A stretch of 64,000 nt of DNA from Schistosoma mansoni (GCF_000237925.1 NC_031496.1:22017038-22081037), one strand, 5' to 3'. Shown: positions 11,793 to 24,239, counted from the first letter of the stretch. The notes: a model not told the origin generated them from the sequence alone. Made by a program: numbers and translations.

Positions 11793-12301
11793 GCCCCCAA
11801 ATGCCCTGGTACGGCCGAGAGTGAGGGGAGTCCGCTCTCCCTCGCCAAATACTCTCACATGGCCTGTACGAGGGAAGTCCTACTCAATGCCTTCTCGTGG
11901 CATTACTGTTGTTTACGAAATTGAGAGGACGAAAAGCGAATGTCCGGCGCTTTAACCGGGTTGGTGGAAATGGAAAGTCCACCTAGGGAAGTTGGAAAAC
12001 CCTGATTCCAAACAAATGGTGCACATGGGTTCCAGTATCCTGAGGGAACAAATGGAGTATGAATTAACCGTTGGTCACCGGCTACCATGGGACTGCATCT
12101 CCTCACGATACTCCACTGCGTTTTGGATCAGATCTTTAGGTCAAAGGTTCCTGGTGTGGCCCCCTAAGAAAGCGACCTGTTTCAGTTTGGGCACCTGGGC
12201 AGTATCACAGCCCCCAAACAAGTTGAATGAAATTTGTGCGGCGCATATGAATCTGGTACTTCTTTGTTTCAATATTTATGTGTTTAAATAATAAATAATA
12301 A
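11793..12301 (+). repeat. Unclassified retroposed repeat E, second copy (509 bp)
   Basis: Collinear with 7014-7534 from GCCCCCAAATGCCCTGG to an AATAAT tail, with its own perfect 11-bp duplication TATATTGAAAT (11782-11792, 12302-12312). Both copies are full length, so about 510 bp is the family's real size. Confidence 0.82.
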
Positions 12302-13545
12302 TATATTGAAATAAGAAAATTGATATAATTAGTGAATCCAATTAAAACGTTGAACGTATTCCTTATTTAAATCATTTTCTTTACTATAAATCAACTAACA
12401 ATCATGTTAAATGAAGAATATTTGAGCGAACAATTGTTGTCAATAACATCATCATCAGGCTATACAGTTATAAGTCCATGATTTAAATATTTTACATAGG
12501 CTAAAAAGGGGCATGTATTCATTAATTTGACAATGTTATATGTTAAAAAAATGGTGAACGTTTGCATCTGTTACGACATATATATACTTCAAAATGGTGT
12601 TATTTGTAAATCAGAAAAGTCATTCAATAAAGGTCCAAAATGATTTGTACTCAAGTGTCCAGTCACAATCAGTATAATAGTAATTTGGGAAAAATGAAAA
12701 TGTAGAAAAATTGTGTGAATAAAATGCATAGCATAGCGGTGTTTACGCTAAATTATTCAAGTGTTTATTACTGTTACTTATTGGTTGTTGTTGTTGTTGT
12801 GTTTTTTTTGTTTCAAAGTAGTCATTATTGAAAAAAATGTGATGAATTATTATGAAACTATGATTATAAATTATGTAAAACGTTTATCGACATGACACCT
12901 TTGTTTATTAATACACCTACATTAAAATTTATGATACTAAGGTAAACAGTAAGATTTTGATATCAAATGATAGATTATATTGTACTGCTGACGTTCAATG
13001 TAATATATATATATCCAACTAAATAAGTGGATTTAATCATTTAGATCTAATATTGATCAATATAATCGAAACTAGTCTGTTACTATGCATAATTACCTGT
13101 ATGTAATATAGAATCTTATACAGATGAATACCATTTCGATATATGTTATATCAAATGAATGGAAAGCCTTAGTGACATATTACTATTTGCAGTAATATTA
13201 GACAAATAATCTTTGGTATATGTAATATCAAGTATGAAAATAAAATTGTCTATTTATACATTTTGTAATAGACTGGCTAATTGGAAAACAAAATTTTAAC
13301 AAATAAATAAAGATTACCATTTTCAGTCATAATAAGTGAAATGATGAAATAGTGAATAAGCATTTCATTTCATTCGTTAACTCTTTAAATTCCATATTTA
13401 TAATCATCATCAATTTAATATCATTCTGATTAGTAGTATAATCATTACTTGTTGAACTATAGAAGTAAAATTGAATGTCTTTAATGTCTAGATCCATTTT
13501 AATGATGAGGATCAATTCTTACAAAGTCTATATTATTCATAAATT

Positions 13546-13624
13546 CACATCCAGTTGACGAGTCGCAAAAAGGACGAAACGCGCGTCCTGTTTTCCACTG
13601 CTAGTCACTATTCATCTCTGCTTA
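13546..13624 (+). repeat. Sm-alpha-like SINE fragment
   Basis: Short piece covering the ribozyme and end (GACGAGTCGC, GACGAAACGCGCGTCCTG, CATCTCTGCTTA). The core starts TTGACGAG, so the first catalytic C is lost. Confidence 0.75.
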
Positions 13625-13947
13625 ATATGTTATTCATAGTGATAGGAATTTACATCTAAATACTTATTACTAATCAAAAAATTAATGTTCAACATCAACT
13701 TGTCAGTGGTAAACAGTTAAATTTCATGACAATTTCTTTTAAAAATTATTTTTTAAAATTTTGTTTAACCCGATTTTTTTAAAACGAAAATGTCGAGAAT
13801 AACATGGGACTTAGAATGTAAAGTTTTCTAATCCCTTACAAAAACAAACTTCTCTCTCCTTCGCTAACGAATTAAATGAGTCGTTTTTACAATTTGAAAT
13901 TATTTATAATGAGCCTATAGTAAAAAATATTTAGCACAAATTTATTT

Positions 13948-14148
13948 CTGAAGCGGGTTTTGTGAACATTTTAGTAATTTTATGTAGTTGAAATCATGAG
14001 CTAGACCACCATGGAAAACCTCTCGCGAGGTGGGATCGTGGATACGTATTGCTGAGGAGTCCCGCAATAGGATGAAACGGCCGTCCAGTTCTTCCACGTT
14101 TTCCATGGTGGTCCAGCTTCAATTAACTCATGATTTCAACTATATAAA
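13948..14148. repeat. HHR-SINE B fold-back, asymmetric
   Basis: Short reverse arm 13950-14015 (ending GGAAAACCT) joins forward sequence from CTCGCGAGGTGGGATCG through the ribozyme to the tail. Again only the reverse arm has the GCGGGTTTTGTG end. Confidence 0.85.
14046..14091 (+). ncRNA. Hammerhead ribozyme, SINE B type
   Basis: CTGAGGAG, stem II GTCC/GGAT with a CGCAATA loop, GAAAC, ACGG/CCGT and cleavage after GTC (14083-14085). Stem I GTATTG with CAGTTC has five of six pairs, including one G-U. Confidence 0.78.
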
Positions 14149-14364
14149 ATTCATTTTTCTTAAACATCTTACCTATCTAAATTCTTAAAAGATGATTTTT
14201 AATGGTCGAGCTCTTTTGAAGTTAATTATACACAATAGTTTTGTAAAGGTAAAAGTAATGCATTTACTTGAAATCATACATTAATTTGAATAATACATAT
14301 AGACTTATATATGTACTAATTATTTTTCATTATGAGAATGTTTAAAGTCATATATTACAAAAAT

Positions 14365-14530
14365 TCACTATATGCGAGACTCATAGGTCCTGGATTCGAA
14401 TGTTGTCAGGCGGGATCGTGAATGCGTACTTCTGTGGAGTTCTACATTAGGATGAAGCGGCCATCCAGTGCCTCTAGGTTTTTCGTGGTGCTCTAGCTTT
14501 AATTAATTCATGATTTCAATTTTAAAATTT
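14365..14530 (+). repeat. HHR-SINE B 3' part
   Basis: From the end of the tRNA-like head (GGTCCTGGATTCGAATG) through a decayed ribozyme (CTGTGGAG, GAAGC) to the tail CATGATTTCAA. Confidence 0.78.
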
Positions 14531-14713
14531 CTATTTGACTGTAAGTGTTTTGTATGAATTTTAACATCTCAATTGACAAGATGAATATTTTCCAGGAAAA
14601 TATCAACTTATTAAATGAGAAATTATATTCAATGATGTTTATTAGAGTATAATAGCGCAATTCATGAATTTATGCTAAGAAAATAGTTTTACAGACAATG
14701 TAAATGACATTCT

Positions 14714-14748
14714 TTGAAGAAGTGGCTTACATTGAGTCACGAAACGTC
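14714..14748 (+). ncRNA. Hammerhead-like motif, second copy
   Basis: In this copy stem II is strong (GTGGCT with AGTCAC, 6 pairs, loop TACATTG) followed by GAAACGTC, but the first core base is T (TTGAAGA). The surrounding repeat spans about 14700-14868 in the same orientation as the copy at 9110. Confidence 0.4.
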
Positions 14749-15492
14749 AGAACATCTAATTTCTCTACTCACTGAGATATTACAAATATATTAATCTATT
14801 TATAACAATCTACCCAATGCTCAATTTATTCGAAATTATCAAATCAAAACTTGGTAATGATACCTACAAACTCATTATGTTGTAACAGTCTATTTTGATT
14901 AACTTTCCACCTCATAGATTTTTTGTTACTTTCTCTATCAAATAATAGTATATACAACTTCTTTTATTTTCTATCATTCTATTCATACTACTGAAGTAAA
15001 AAACATCGTGTAAATATTTTAAGAAAATTGTATCGTATGTCACATTTTAATAGTCTCCATTGTAGAATGAAGCCAGTTGACAAGTCTTAAAAATGAAGAC
15101 ATAAATATGTATGAAGATTCTAAAGCAAATAAAGTAAATTAGTTTGTTCTTACTTGTTTAGTGATTTTATGGTTACATCACATAACCTTTTTTATTATTA
15201 CTTCCAATAATAGGAGTTAACTAAGTTTTTTTAAAAGTTAAAACGGTCTAATTTAGATAGAAAACAAACTTGTCTTATGAATTCACTGGGGAATTACGGT
15301 ATCGTATCTACTATCGATTTGGAACAACAATTTAAAAAAGTCAAAAAAATCAACAACTTTGAAATTATAACTTTCAGTTTTCGAAGACTACATCTTAAAT
15401 ACCACAGATATTTAAGTGTATACGATGAAAGGGTTGTCAAAATTATGAATTATAAGTATTGATGTTTTTCTATTTAATAAAGAGAATGTATT

Positions 15493-15945
15493 TCGTTTAA
15501 TGTCAAGACAGTTCTACTGTATGTGGCGGAAACCTGGAGAACTACGAAAGCCATCATTCAGAAGATACACGTGTTTATTAACAGTTGTCTATACAATATA
15601 CTACGGATCCGTTGGACAGACACTATCAGCAACAAGTTACTGTGGGAGAGAATAAACCAGATTCCATCCAGTGGAGGAAGAAATCAGGAAGAAATACTGG
15701 AAGTCGATAGAATCCACATTGATGAAAGCAGCCGACTGAGTTACAATACAAGCCTTCACATGGAATCGTTAAGGCCGAAGGAGAAGAGGATGACCAAAGA
15801 ACACATTACTCCGAGAAATGGAAACAAACATGAAAAGAGTGAACAGCAATTGGATAGAACTAGAAAGGAAAGCACAGTACAGAATGTGTTGGAGAATGAT
15901 GGTCGGTGGCCTACGCTCCATTGGGAGTAACAGGCGTAAGTAAGT
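15493..15945 (+). mobile_element. RTE-type LINE 3' fragment (TAAG-tailed family)
   Basis: A 5'-truncated copy of a LINE ending GGAGTAACAGGCGTAAGTAAGT. The decayed C-terminal coding includes VLLYVAETW-like and TKAIIQKIHVFINSCLYNI sequence, then IRWTDTISNKLLWERINQ. It is bounded by an 8-bp repeat AATGTATT (15485-15492, 15946-15953) that may be its target duplication. It lacks the endonuclease and most of RT. Confidence 0.8.
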
Positions 15946-16249
15946 AATGTATTGGACTAAAACTGAAAAGATGAACAAAGTGAATAATTGAAAGATGATT
16001 ATCATTAAATTTATTTTTTTAAAACAGAATACATACATTATATCATTCATATTTATCACTGAAGAATATATTAAATCCTTCTATTAAATTCTCTGTTGAC
16101 AATTATAAAATTGTCCATAATCTTGTTATGCAAATAATTCACAGTATTAAGTAGAGTTGAAGCATCTAAACTACATATTATACAATTTCTAAGTATCATA
16201 ATATCTTGTAAGAAATTATATTGAAGATATTTAGACGAATGTCAAATAT

Positions 16250-16517
16250 ATATTCACTTAGTATTGTTTGATTGAATCTTCTCATTGATGTTTAGGACTG
16301 CAATTGATCAGTCTCTTATTGACATATGTGCATACCGTGCATATTGCCTCGACATAGTCTTCCTTCACAAGCATTGTAAGCAAAGACGGATAGTGGCCAG
16401 CAGTGGAATCCAGGATGCGAGTTTCACCCCATTTGGGACTCTTCAGCTGGATGTACCTGCATGTCAGAGTTGATGTTCACTCTTGGACTCCGACCCAGTA
16501 CCGTTCGCTTCAAATAT
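16250..16517 (-). repeat. Sm-alpha-like SINE
   Basis: From the 3' end (TTAGTATTGTTTGATTGAATC) back to the tRNA-like head, which stops at CGTTCGCTTCAAAT. The ribozyme core is altered at several places, including the GAAAC block. Confidence 0.82.
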
Positions 16518-16597
16518 GTTATTTAAATTACCATTATTATTGACTTCTTTCATATTTATTAGTACAGTATAATTAAACTATAATTAAAGTCAATCAT

Positions 16598-17148
16598 GGT
16601 GGAAAAGATTTGTAGCTCAGGTGGGTGATTTTGATGTTGGTTTGTTCTCTGAGCAGGATGGTTTGGTCGTGGAGCTTTCGTCGTCCTTCTGAACGACATC
16701 ATCAGCACAAACTTCGGGTAGAAGTGAAGTGTTTGAATTTCTCCACATGTGATTCACAGCTTGTCCTCTGCACTTCGATGTTGATTGGTTCTTATTGCAA
16801 TTCCAAAAATACCAGAGAATTTTTAGAAGCTTGGCACTCAGGTCAATCAGCAATAAACAAACATATTGAAATCAATCCAATCTATCAACCAATCAAGAAA
16901 ATTATGCAGGAACATAGGAACAAAAATCAAACCAATAGGAGATACAACCAAAACAAAGAAATAAACAATGACAGATTTAAGGTTAATAAGAACCAATCAA
17001 CATCGAGGTGCACGGGACAGGCTGTGAATCACATGTGGAGAAATTCAAACACTTCACTTCTACCCGAAGTTTGTGCTGATGATGTCGTTCAGAAGGATGA
17101 TGAAAGCTCCACAACCAAACCGTCCAGCTCAGAGAACAAATCAACATC
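16598..17148. mobile_element. Penelope-like element 3' part with inverted terminal copy
   Basis: The plus strand from about 16800 reads NTREFLEAWHSGQSAINKH, IEINPIYQPIKKIMQEHRN, NQSTSRCTGQAVNHMWRNS and NTSLLPEVCADDVVQKDDES, the tail of a Penelope-like polyprotein after the GIY-YIG domain. The first about 190 bases (16610-16800) are the same terminal region in reverse. The whole is bounded by a perfect 12-bp duplication AAAGTCAATCAT (16586-16597, 17149-17160), so the inverted pair inserted as one event. Confidence 0.8.
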
Positions 17149-17429
17149 AAAGTCAATCATTTATGTTAATGAGCTAATATAAATAGAATATCATGTGATG
17201 TTTCAAATGAAGTCGACAAATTAGTTTGTTGACTACAAATTTGTTTGTTTTGGTCTGGGATTTCAAAATTGTTTTTTTCTAAAAAAATAGAGTAAATATT
17301 ATTATTATTAATGAGAATGAATAAAATAAACATTAAAAGTTGTATGGCTTGTAAACCTATTCGTTTATTTTTTATTAGAAATAATAAACTACTCATTACC
17401 AATGTATACAAAAGCTTATAGAGTGTTCG

Positions 17430-17880
17430 TAAGCAAAGATGAATAGCGGCTAGCAGTGGGATCCAGGGCGTGCGTTTCGTCCTACTTGGAATTCATCAGC
17501 TGGATGTATCTGCATGTTAAAGTTGATGTTCACCCTGGGACGCGAACCCACTACCCCGTTGCACCACCAAGTGGCTATCAGGACTCAGTAGCGAAGTGGA
17601 TAACGCCATGGAGTTTGAAACGAACGGTACTGAGTTCGAATCACAGAGTGAACAACAACTCTGAGATGCAGGTACATCCAGCTGATGAATTCCAAGTAGG
17701 ACGAAACGCGCGTCCTGGATTCCACTGTGAGCCACTATTTATTTTTGCCTTCAATGCTTGTGAATTAAGGCAATATCGAGGTAATAGGCATAGTATGCAC
17801 ATATGCCAATTAGTGACTGGCCAGTTGCAGTCCTAAACATCAATGAGAAGATTCAAACAAACAATACTGATTGAATTTAT
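17430..17880. repeat. Sm-alpha-like SINE fold-back with near full-length plus arm
   Basis: Minus arm 17430-17560 and plus arm 17565-17880 are joined near the upstream region (CACCAAGTGGCTATCAGG). The plus arm has A box, B box (GAGTTCGAATC), an intact hammerhead and the full 3' end to CAAACAATACTGA. Both arms share TGATGAATTCCAAGTAGGAC, so they derive from one source molecule. Confidence 0.88.
17676..17720 (+). ncRNA. Hammerhead ribozyme, Sm-alpha type, intact core
   Basis: Stem I ATCCAG with CTGGAT (6 pairs), core CTGATGA, stem II TCC/GGA with a short loop, GAAAC, palindromic stem III ACGC/GCGT, and cleavage after GTC at 17714. All conserved core residues are present. Confidence 0.88.
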
Positions 17881-18313
17881 AGAATGTTTGTTATATTTCA
17901 ATAAACGACAAGTGCTTTTTTGTTCATGGATAGTTGATAGGTATACTTTTGAGTAGTATATTATCGTCTTAAATGATTTTGAATAATAACTACTACCAAA
18001 TACATTAATAATATACAATAATGAGAATTTTTGTGTAGTGAAACGGGAAAATATTGAAATTACACAAGTTACCATACAGTTATGATTAGTCTGAAATCAT
18101 GACACGATGGTATTCATAATCAACAGTATATTGTTTTATTTAGAAATTTCAGACTGAGTCAGTAACCTTTTACTGTTTTTTCAGATAGTAAACATAGATG
18201 TTATAAATGTAAGGGTTATCGAGATGCCATCAGATAACATGCTTATATTAGACTAATCCATTAGCTACAATCATATGATTTGAATTAAGTAAATATGAGT
18301 AACAGATTTTGAC

Positions 18314-18406
18314 TTTGATAGAGTTTTGTTTTCTGAGCTGGATGGTTTGGTTGTGGAGCTTTCATCGTTCTTCTGAACGATATCATCAGCACTAACTTCG
18401 GGTAGA
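18314..18406 (-). mobile_element. Penelope-like element terminal fragment, 93 bp
   Basis: It matches the VQKDDESSTTKP end region and the following non-coding tail of the copy at 16598. A 7-bp repeat AGATTTT at both ends may be the target duplication. Confidence 0.6.
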
Positions 18407-18715
18407 TTTTTACATGAGTAAAAATTAATCTACAGAAAATATTCATACAATCAGTTCAGGCGATCAAGACATTTATTTCTCAAAAATAATTAAATAATCT
18501 ATTTTTAAGAATTATTATCATAATATCAGTCTTATTATATAGTTTTATAACTTCTCGTAAGGATTTCGAATTGACAAGATGAAAAACACGAGATTATTTT
18601 TCTATGCTGTTGATGGTAACATTGTCCTAAGTAGGATACAAATGATGTATCATTTTTATGTTTTTTCTCATAAATAATAAATGTTTACATTGTCTATTCC
18701 TTTTGAAGCTTTAGG

Positions 18716-18920
18716 CATCCAACAGTGTTAATGCCTAACTTCAACCAATCCACGAAATTGAGCGACATATTCATTATTGTCTCCAGAGAGTTACTATCTC
18801 ACAACACACCCGTTTGAACTCCACTGGTCACTGCTTCTCACTAGAACTCCAGGAAATACCTTTTGAAGCCAGTCACTAGTTAGTATATGTTGATTAATAT
18901 CACAAGAGGATTTTGTGGAT
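18716..18920 (-). repeat. HHR-SINE B leader region and unit junction
   Basis: It has the part upstream of the tRNA-like head (AACTTCAACCAATCCACGAA, CAACACACCCGTTTGAACTC, CTCACTAGAACTCCAGG) and runs directly into the AGAGGATTTTGTGG end of an adjoining unit. This is evidence of tandem units. Confidence 0.75.
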
Positions 18921-19257
18921 ATTATTCTCAAAGACAATCTCTTATGACATGTAAAAAACTTGATTGTGTCAAGTGGTCTTTAAACTGTAGACTAATATAT
19001 AAATGTTAAAATAAATCACTGTTTCAAATGGATAAATAACAATATTTCTAGTTTTAAAATGTATAAATGTCAAATGACTGATTGAACTTAAATTTGTTGT
19101 GATTATACTATAAATAATGAATTTGAAAACTAAGATCATTTAAACATAAATACGGTTCCGTTAAGATCAAATATATTTAAAAAAATTTATTATAAAAAGT
19201 CATATGATAGTAATCAATATTATCTTTATATTCTTAATCTATCAACTATGACATTGT

Positions 19258-19725
19258 AATGCCGTGCTTCGTTAATCATTTACCATGATAACCATTATAA
19301 TTCCAGTATTAACGGTGCATAAAATCAGAAGGCAAAGAGAAGCGGCAACTACAGTTTATTGTCAAATAACTCAGGCCAGAAAGCTAACAGCACCTGAGCG
19401 AATATCAGAAAGCAGCGAGCAGACCGCGCAAGCAATTACATAGGCAATTTATAGTCAAATTTAATAAGGGCACAGCAAAACAAAACGAAAGATGATAATA
19501 GGATTTACTTGCATACATATATGGGGAGGAGGAGAGTCATCAAATGATACTTAAGCAACCAACATTTTGGCTGGAGTGTGCCATGTGCTTTAGTGGTCAT
19601 AACAGTACAAAGAATATGCAAATTGTTATTATCCAAATGACGATCTCTGTTAAGTAAGTTAATAAAAAGGCCTAACCAAAATTAACCATAATCGAAATTG
19701 GGTGTAGGATGGTTGCTATAATATA
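19258..19725 (+). repeat. Unclassified repeat F, second copy
   Basis: The longer form, including GTTAAGTTAATAAAAAGGCC-like sequence absent from the first copy. Ends near GGTTGCTATAATA. No clear terminal repeats or duplication. Confidence 0.7.
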
Positions 19726-20424
19726 TAATAACATTTAATTAGCATAATACAAGTGATTAGTTGAAATATTCGGAAAAGTTATTGAGCATTAGTTAACACA
19801 TCATAGAATATCTCTAGTTGATTTCACATGTAACAGTTTCTTCGGTAATATGTGAATATCTCATTGAGTTTTAATTTTTTCAGAGTTTAAAAAACCCAAT
19901 AGATCATTATGATTAGTTGTGTAGGATCACCAATCTATAACAATTCAAAAGTATTCAACGGAACTATATACTTATATTTAGGTTAATAAAAGGGATGTGA
20001 CTATAATATTCTTGAATAAAATTTAATAAAAGCGCTAATTTGATTTACAAGAATAAAGAAGGGTTAGTTTGTCAATTTTCATAATACTAAATATGTTGAC
20101 TGAAATCAAGGATCTACATAGGACTGTTATTATCGTTTTGATCGGAAAATATATCTTGAATTGAAGATGTTTATACACTGATCTATGTCCATCTATTAAT
20201 GTTTATCTTGAAAAGATAAAACAGAACATTGTCACTTAAATTTATACGATCACAAGCTTATCACCGTTAACTTTGTGGAACAGTCATAAAATGAACGCTT
20301 GTAGTGACACTTGTTCTCAGTGTTTTGTTATGATAAATGAATATTATATATGTATCATATATAGCTTTACGGCTAACCACCTAAATTCATACAAATTGTT
20401 AGGAGATGACTAACAATCACAAAA

Positions 20425-20660
20425 CATATTTGAGTAGTTGAGATTATGGGTCAATTGAAACTAGACCACCATGGAAAACCTAGAAGCACTGGATGGCCGT
20501 TTCATCCTATTGCGGGACTCTTCAGCAGTGCGTATCCGCGATCCCGACTCACGAGATTTCAACCCAGGACTTATCAGTCTCTCGCGCGAAAGCTTAACCT
20601 CTGGACAACTGAGCAGGCACCCAATGGTGTTAATGTCTAACTTCAGAATGTTTGTCGATT
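20425..20660 (-). repeat. HHR-SINE B
   Basis: Tail (GTAGTTGAGATTATGGGTC), ribozyme and tRNA-like head with reverse B box GATTTCAACCC and the CTCGCGCGAAAGC arm, ending at TGTCTAACTTCA. Confidence 0.86.
20486..20531 (-). ncRNA. Hammerhead ribozyme, SINE B type
   Basis: Stem I GCACTG/CAGTGC (6 pairs), CTGAAGAG, stem II TCC/GGA with a CGCAATA loop, GAAAC, and cleavage triplet ATC in place of GTC. The NUH rule is still met, but stem III loses one palindromic pair. Confidence 0.8.
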
Positions 20661-23025
20661 GAATGCAGTTAAAAGAACGGATATCAAAAGGTAGAATAAC
20701 TGGCCAGCAATGAGTTATTTCATGTAAATAGAATGAAACATCTATCCATCGAATATTAAACTTTTGAATAAAGATGATTTAACGTTATTTAAGACAAATG
20801 ATTGTGTGAAAGGAGTTTTATCAGTCACTCATCAGCTCGTGAAATTAGGAACTGAATATGAAGCCTGATTATTGCCTAGCACATCAAATATAAATGAAGG
20901 TTGATGTTTACTACAACTTTGTCAACGTTTTATCAATATATTGAGTAAGTTTTTTATGACTAGAATCAAATTTAATCTAATGGAATTACTTCTGTAAACA
21001 AGAGTATTGTATCTGTTGGCCTTTTAATTCTGAAATATTTTTAATAAGTGAATTTTTTGTATTTCATAAGCAAAACATGAGTTAATTAATCTTTAGAACT
21101 AAAGAAGCTGTTGCGATGCCTCCATTTTATGCATTCTCTATTGATTAGGAGTGGTTACTTTAAATATTAATAAGTCAATTAAAACGGGGTGGGGGTAGAG
21201 CATAGAAGAAAAATGCACAGACGCGATTTGCACCACCAAATATACGTGCCTAGATGAAGTTAATAAGATGAATGTCAATGTAATTTTAATATTAATAACG
21301 GTAAGAAAATTAGGCATAGGGAATATACTTCAATTAGTAATGGATTTCCAGGGTGAAAGATTTAAAATAAATTTAAAACTCAGGATCTAGGGATAGGCAA
21401 TAAGTTAATATGTTTACTCTAATACAATCGATTCCAAAATATGTAACCAAACTTCTCCGACTATCGATCAGTATAGTATTTCAGACCACAAAAAGATAGC
21501 CTACACTGACCAATATGGCTCAGACCAATATTCGTTGACTTCGTGAATTGGAACCAATTCTTGATTTGACCCCCGTTAGCTTTCCGTTCACCAACCTCTA
21601 CATTGGTTAACAAGACAAGTCAATGTAGGTAGTGATTTGAGATACATAATAAATATTTACGTCACCTCAGTCTGTGAAGACTGACAGCCTAATCAACTAA
21701 TTTAACATATTTCTTCGATAATTCACTTTTAACCTAACACTGTTCATCTGACTGATCCATCAATGTCTTGAGTATTCTTATAATCAAATACTAATCGGTC
21801 ATAAATGTCATTTTTTTAATGGAAACGTTTCACAATCATAAAATTATTGAAGGTGAATTATAGTGCTGTACAGCGGTGGTTCGGTTTGGAGATAAAATAT
21901 TTCTAACGTCATAGATGACTTATGTTGACAAAGCCGAACAAACTTTTTGAATGTGTACTGAGATTTTATCAGTAACCAATTCACCAGCATTGATAAGACT
22001 TTCATTATAAGTGCAGTGGTCAAAGAGTATTTTAAACACCATAAATATATTACATAAAGCAAAGGATAAATAATAGCTTACATATGAAGAATTGTTTCTG
22101 AAAAGTCTTCTAAATTTTAATTTCACGAATGTTAGAGTAGAAAGTTAACTGTAATATCATAGCTTAATTAAACTCACACATAAATTTAAAAAGTGGATTA
22201 AATGTCCAAATTACAGAGAACACACAAATAATACAATAGTTGAGTGGGCTTGCTAGATGTGACCCATTGATTGACAAAAACATTATGTTTTTTGAATGTT
22301 CTAATTGCCCAGTGCTCTACAAGTGCATCTTACCAGGTATTGTTTTAGTTAACGTTGTAACCAAACGAAAAATTACCACATTTCGTCCTTACATTTTTAC
22401 CTCAACAATACCTCTTCCATACTCCTCAGTACATTCTTCTGTGTTTTTACACCAAAATGTATCTACCACAATCGTCTTCTAGACTATTGGAGTTCAAAAG
22501 GAAAACCATTTAAGAAATGAACGATACGCACATATACATTGGCAGTCCTTGAATTCCTAACCAACTTGTGTCAAATTAGTTAGATGACCATGTCGAGAAA
22601 TCTGGGACGTTGGTAACATCGGTCTTGCTAAGCCGTGATAATTTTAAAATTTAGCTTCGAGGCCTCAATATTGCGGTGTTTTTTTTGTTGTTATTAACAA
22701 ATTTTTAGTCATTTAAAACATTATCAGTATTAGTGATTCAAAATAACTGGTTTGTGTAAACTGTCTACTTGTCATTTGTATCGATTTATTTTGCGTAACT
22801 ATGAGCAATTCACTACTTATAATTAATTCATTTTTTAAAAATGTTATATTACCAACTATTTCAGCTGTCAAACAATGTATCTATTCAATGAGCTTAATAT
22901 AAAAATCTTGATATGCAAACGATGACTTTTAAATAAAAGATATCACATGAAACTGTGTGTTGATATATGATTATACATATTAAACATTTTGAGAAATGAA
23001 TCAACTTCACTAGTCTTAGATATAC

Positions 23026-23767
23026 GCCGCAAAGCAGCGGGACCAGACAACATCCCGGCAGAGGCACTGAAAGCAGATGTCGCAGCAACTGCCGATGCAA
23101 TACAACATGCACCGATCGAATTACATTTGACGAAGAAGCTTTTGAGGATGTAAAAACCTTTACATATCTGACCAGCATCATGGATGAACACGGTGGATCT
23201 GATGTAGATGTGAGGACGGGGATCGGCAAAGCAAGAACAGCATATTTACAACTGAAGAAGATCTGGAACTCAAAAGAATTGTCAACCAAAACCAACATCA
23301 GAATTTTCAATACAAATGTCAAGACATTTCTACTGTATGGGGCGGAAACTCAGAGAATTACGAAAGCCGTCATCCAGAAGATATACGTGTTCATTAACAG
23401 TTGTCTATGCAAAATACTTCGGATCAGTTGGACAGACACTATCAGCAACAACCTACTGTGGGCGAGAACAAACCAGATTCCAGCAAAGGAAGAAATCAGG
23501 AAGAAGCGCTTGAAGTGGATAGGACACATATTGAGGAAAGCAGCCGATTGAGTTACAGTACAAGTCTTCACATGGAATCGTGAAGGTCAAAGGAGAAGAG
23601 GATGACCAAAGAACACAATACACCGAGAAATGGAAACAGACATGAAAAGAGTGAACAGCAATTGGATAGAACTAGAAAGGAAAGCACAGAACAGAGTGGG
23701 TTGTAGAATGCTGGTCGGTGGCCTATGCTCCATTGGGAGTAACAGGCATAAGTAAAGTAAGTAATTA
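23026..23767 (+). mobile_element. RTE-type LINE, internally deleted copy (TAAG-tailed family)
   Basis: It starts with RT sequence reading [17 protein letters not shown] and then jumps to the region after the catalytic motif ([61 protein letters not shown]). Most of RT, including the catalytic Asp pair, is absent. A perfect 14-bp duplication AGTCTTAGATATAC lies at 23012-23025 and 23768-23781, so the deleted form inserted as one unit. The tail is a degenerate TAAG repeat. Confidence 0.88.
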
Positions 23768-24239
23768 AGTCTTAGATATACACCCTAAAGGTAACACTGA
23801 AATATGACTATTCATTTTGAATTGAACATAAATATACTTTATTAAACGTATGTGCATTATCAGATAGACTCGATCTTAACCATATTGCACGGTTATTCAT
23901 TCTTTTATATTTGATCTTATTTATCATGTAGTTACTGTGTTGTAACACATAATGTTGAATATATCATTCTGTATGTTGTTAACTTTCATAGAGTTCAAAG
24001 AATAAAAAAAATCCTTCGGTGTTCCCCTGGCATATTTTCTTTTCGCAGATTGACATGGAAAGTCTGATATCTCTTTCTTTTATTATATATTACCAGTATT
24101 TTTTTACTTATAAAGTTACGTAACATCATATAAAGTTAAGAAAAGTAATCAAAATCACAATACAAACTGTGCAGATAAGAAGCTTACTACATTAATCTAT
24201 TTACTAAGAAAACTAGTTCAAGTCATGTATATATATTTA

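Noticed and set aside
12784-12802. GTT trinucleotide run as a notable repeat
   Set aside because: Only five or six units; common in AT-rich intron sequence.
17060-17125. Hammerhead in the Penelope terminal region (CTGATGATGTCGTTC and GATGAAAGC)
   Set aside because: CTGATGA and GAAA are present, but stem II is only three pairs with unpaired extras, and no NUH cleavage triplet with a matching stem I follows on either strand.
20446-20662. Short open frames beginning METNLEAL-like or MGQLKLDHHG
   Set aside because: They recur wherever SINE B occurs and simply read through the SINE; no protein is indicated. The same applies to frames starting MESRTRVSSYLG in Sm-alpha copies.
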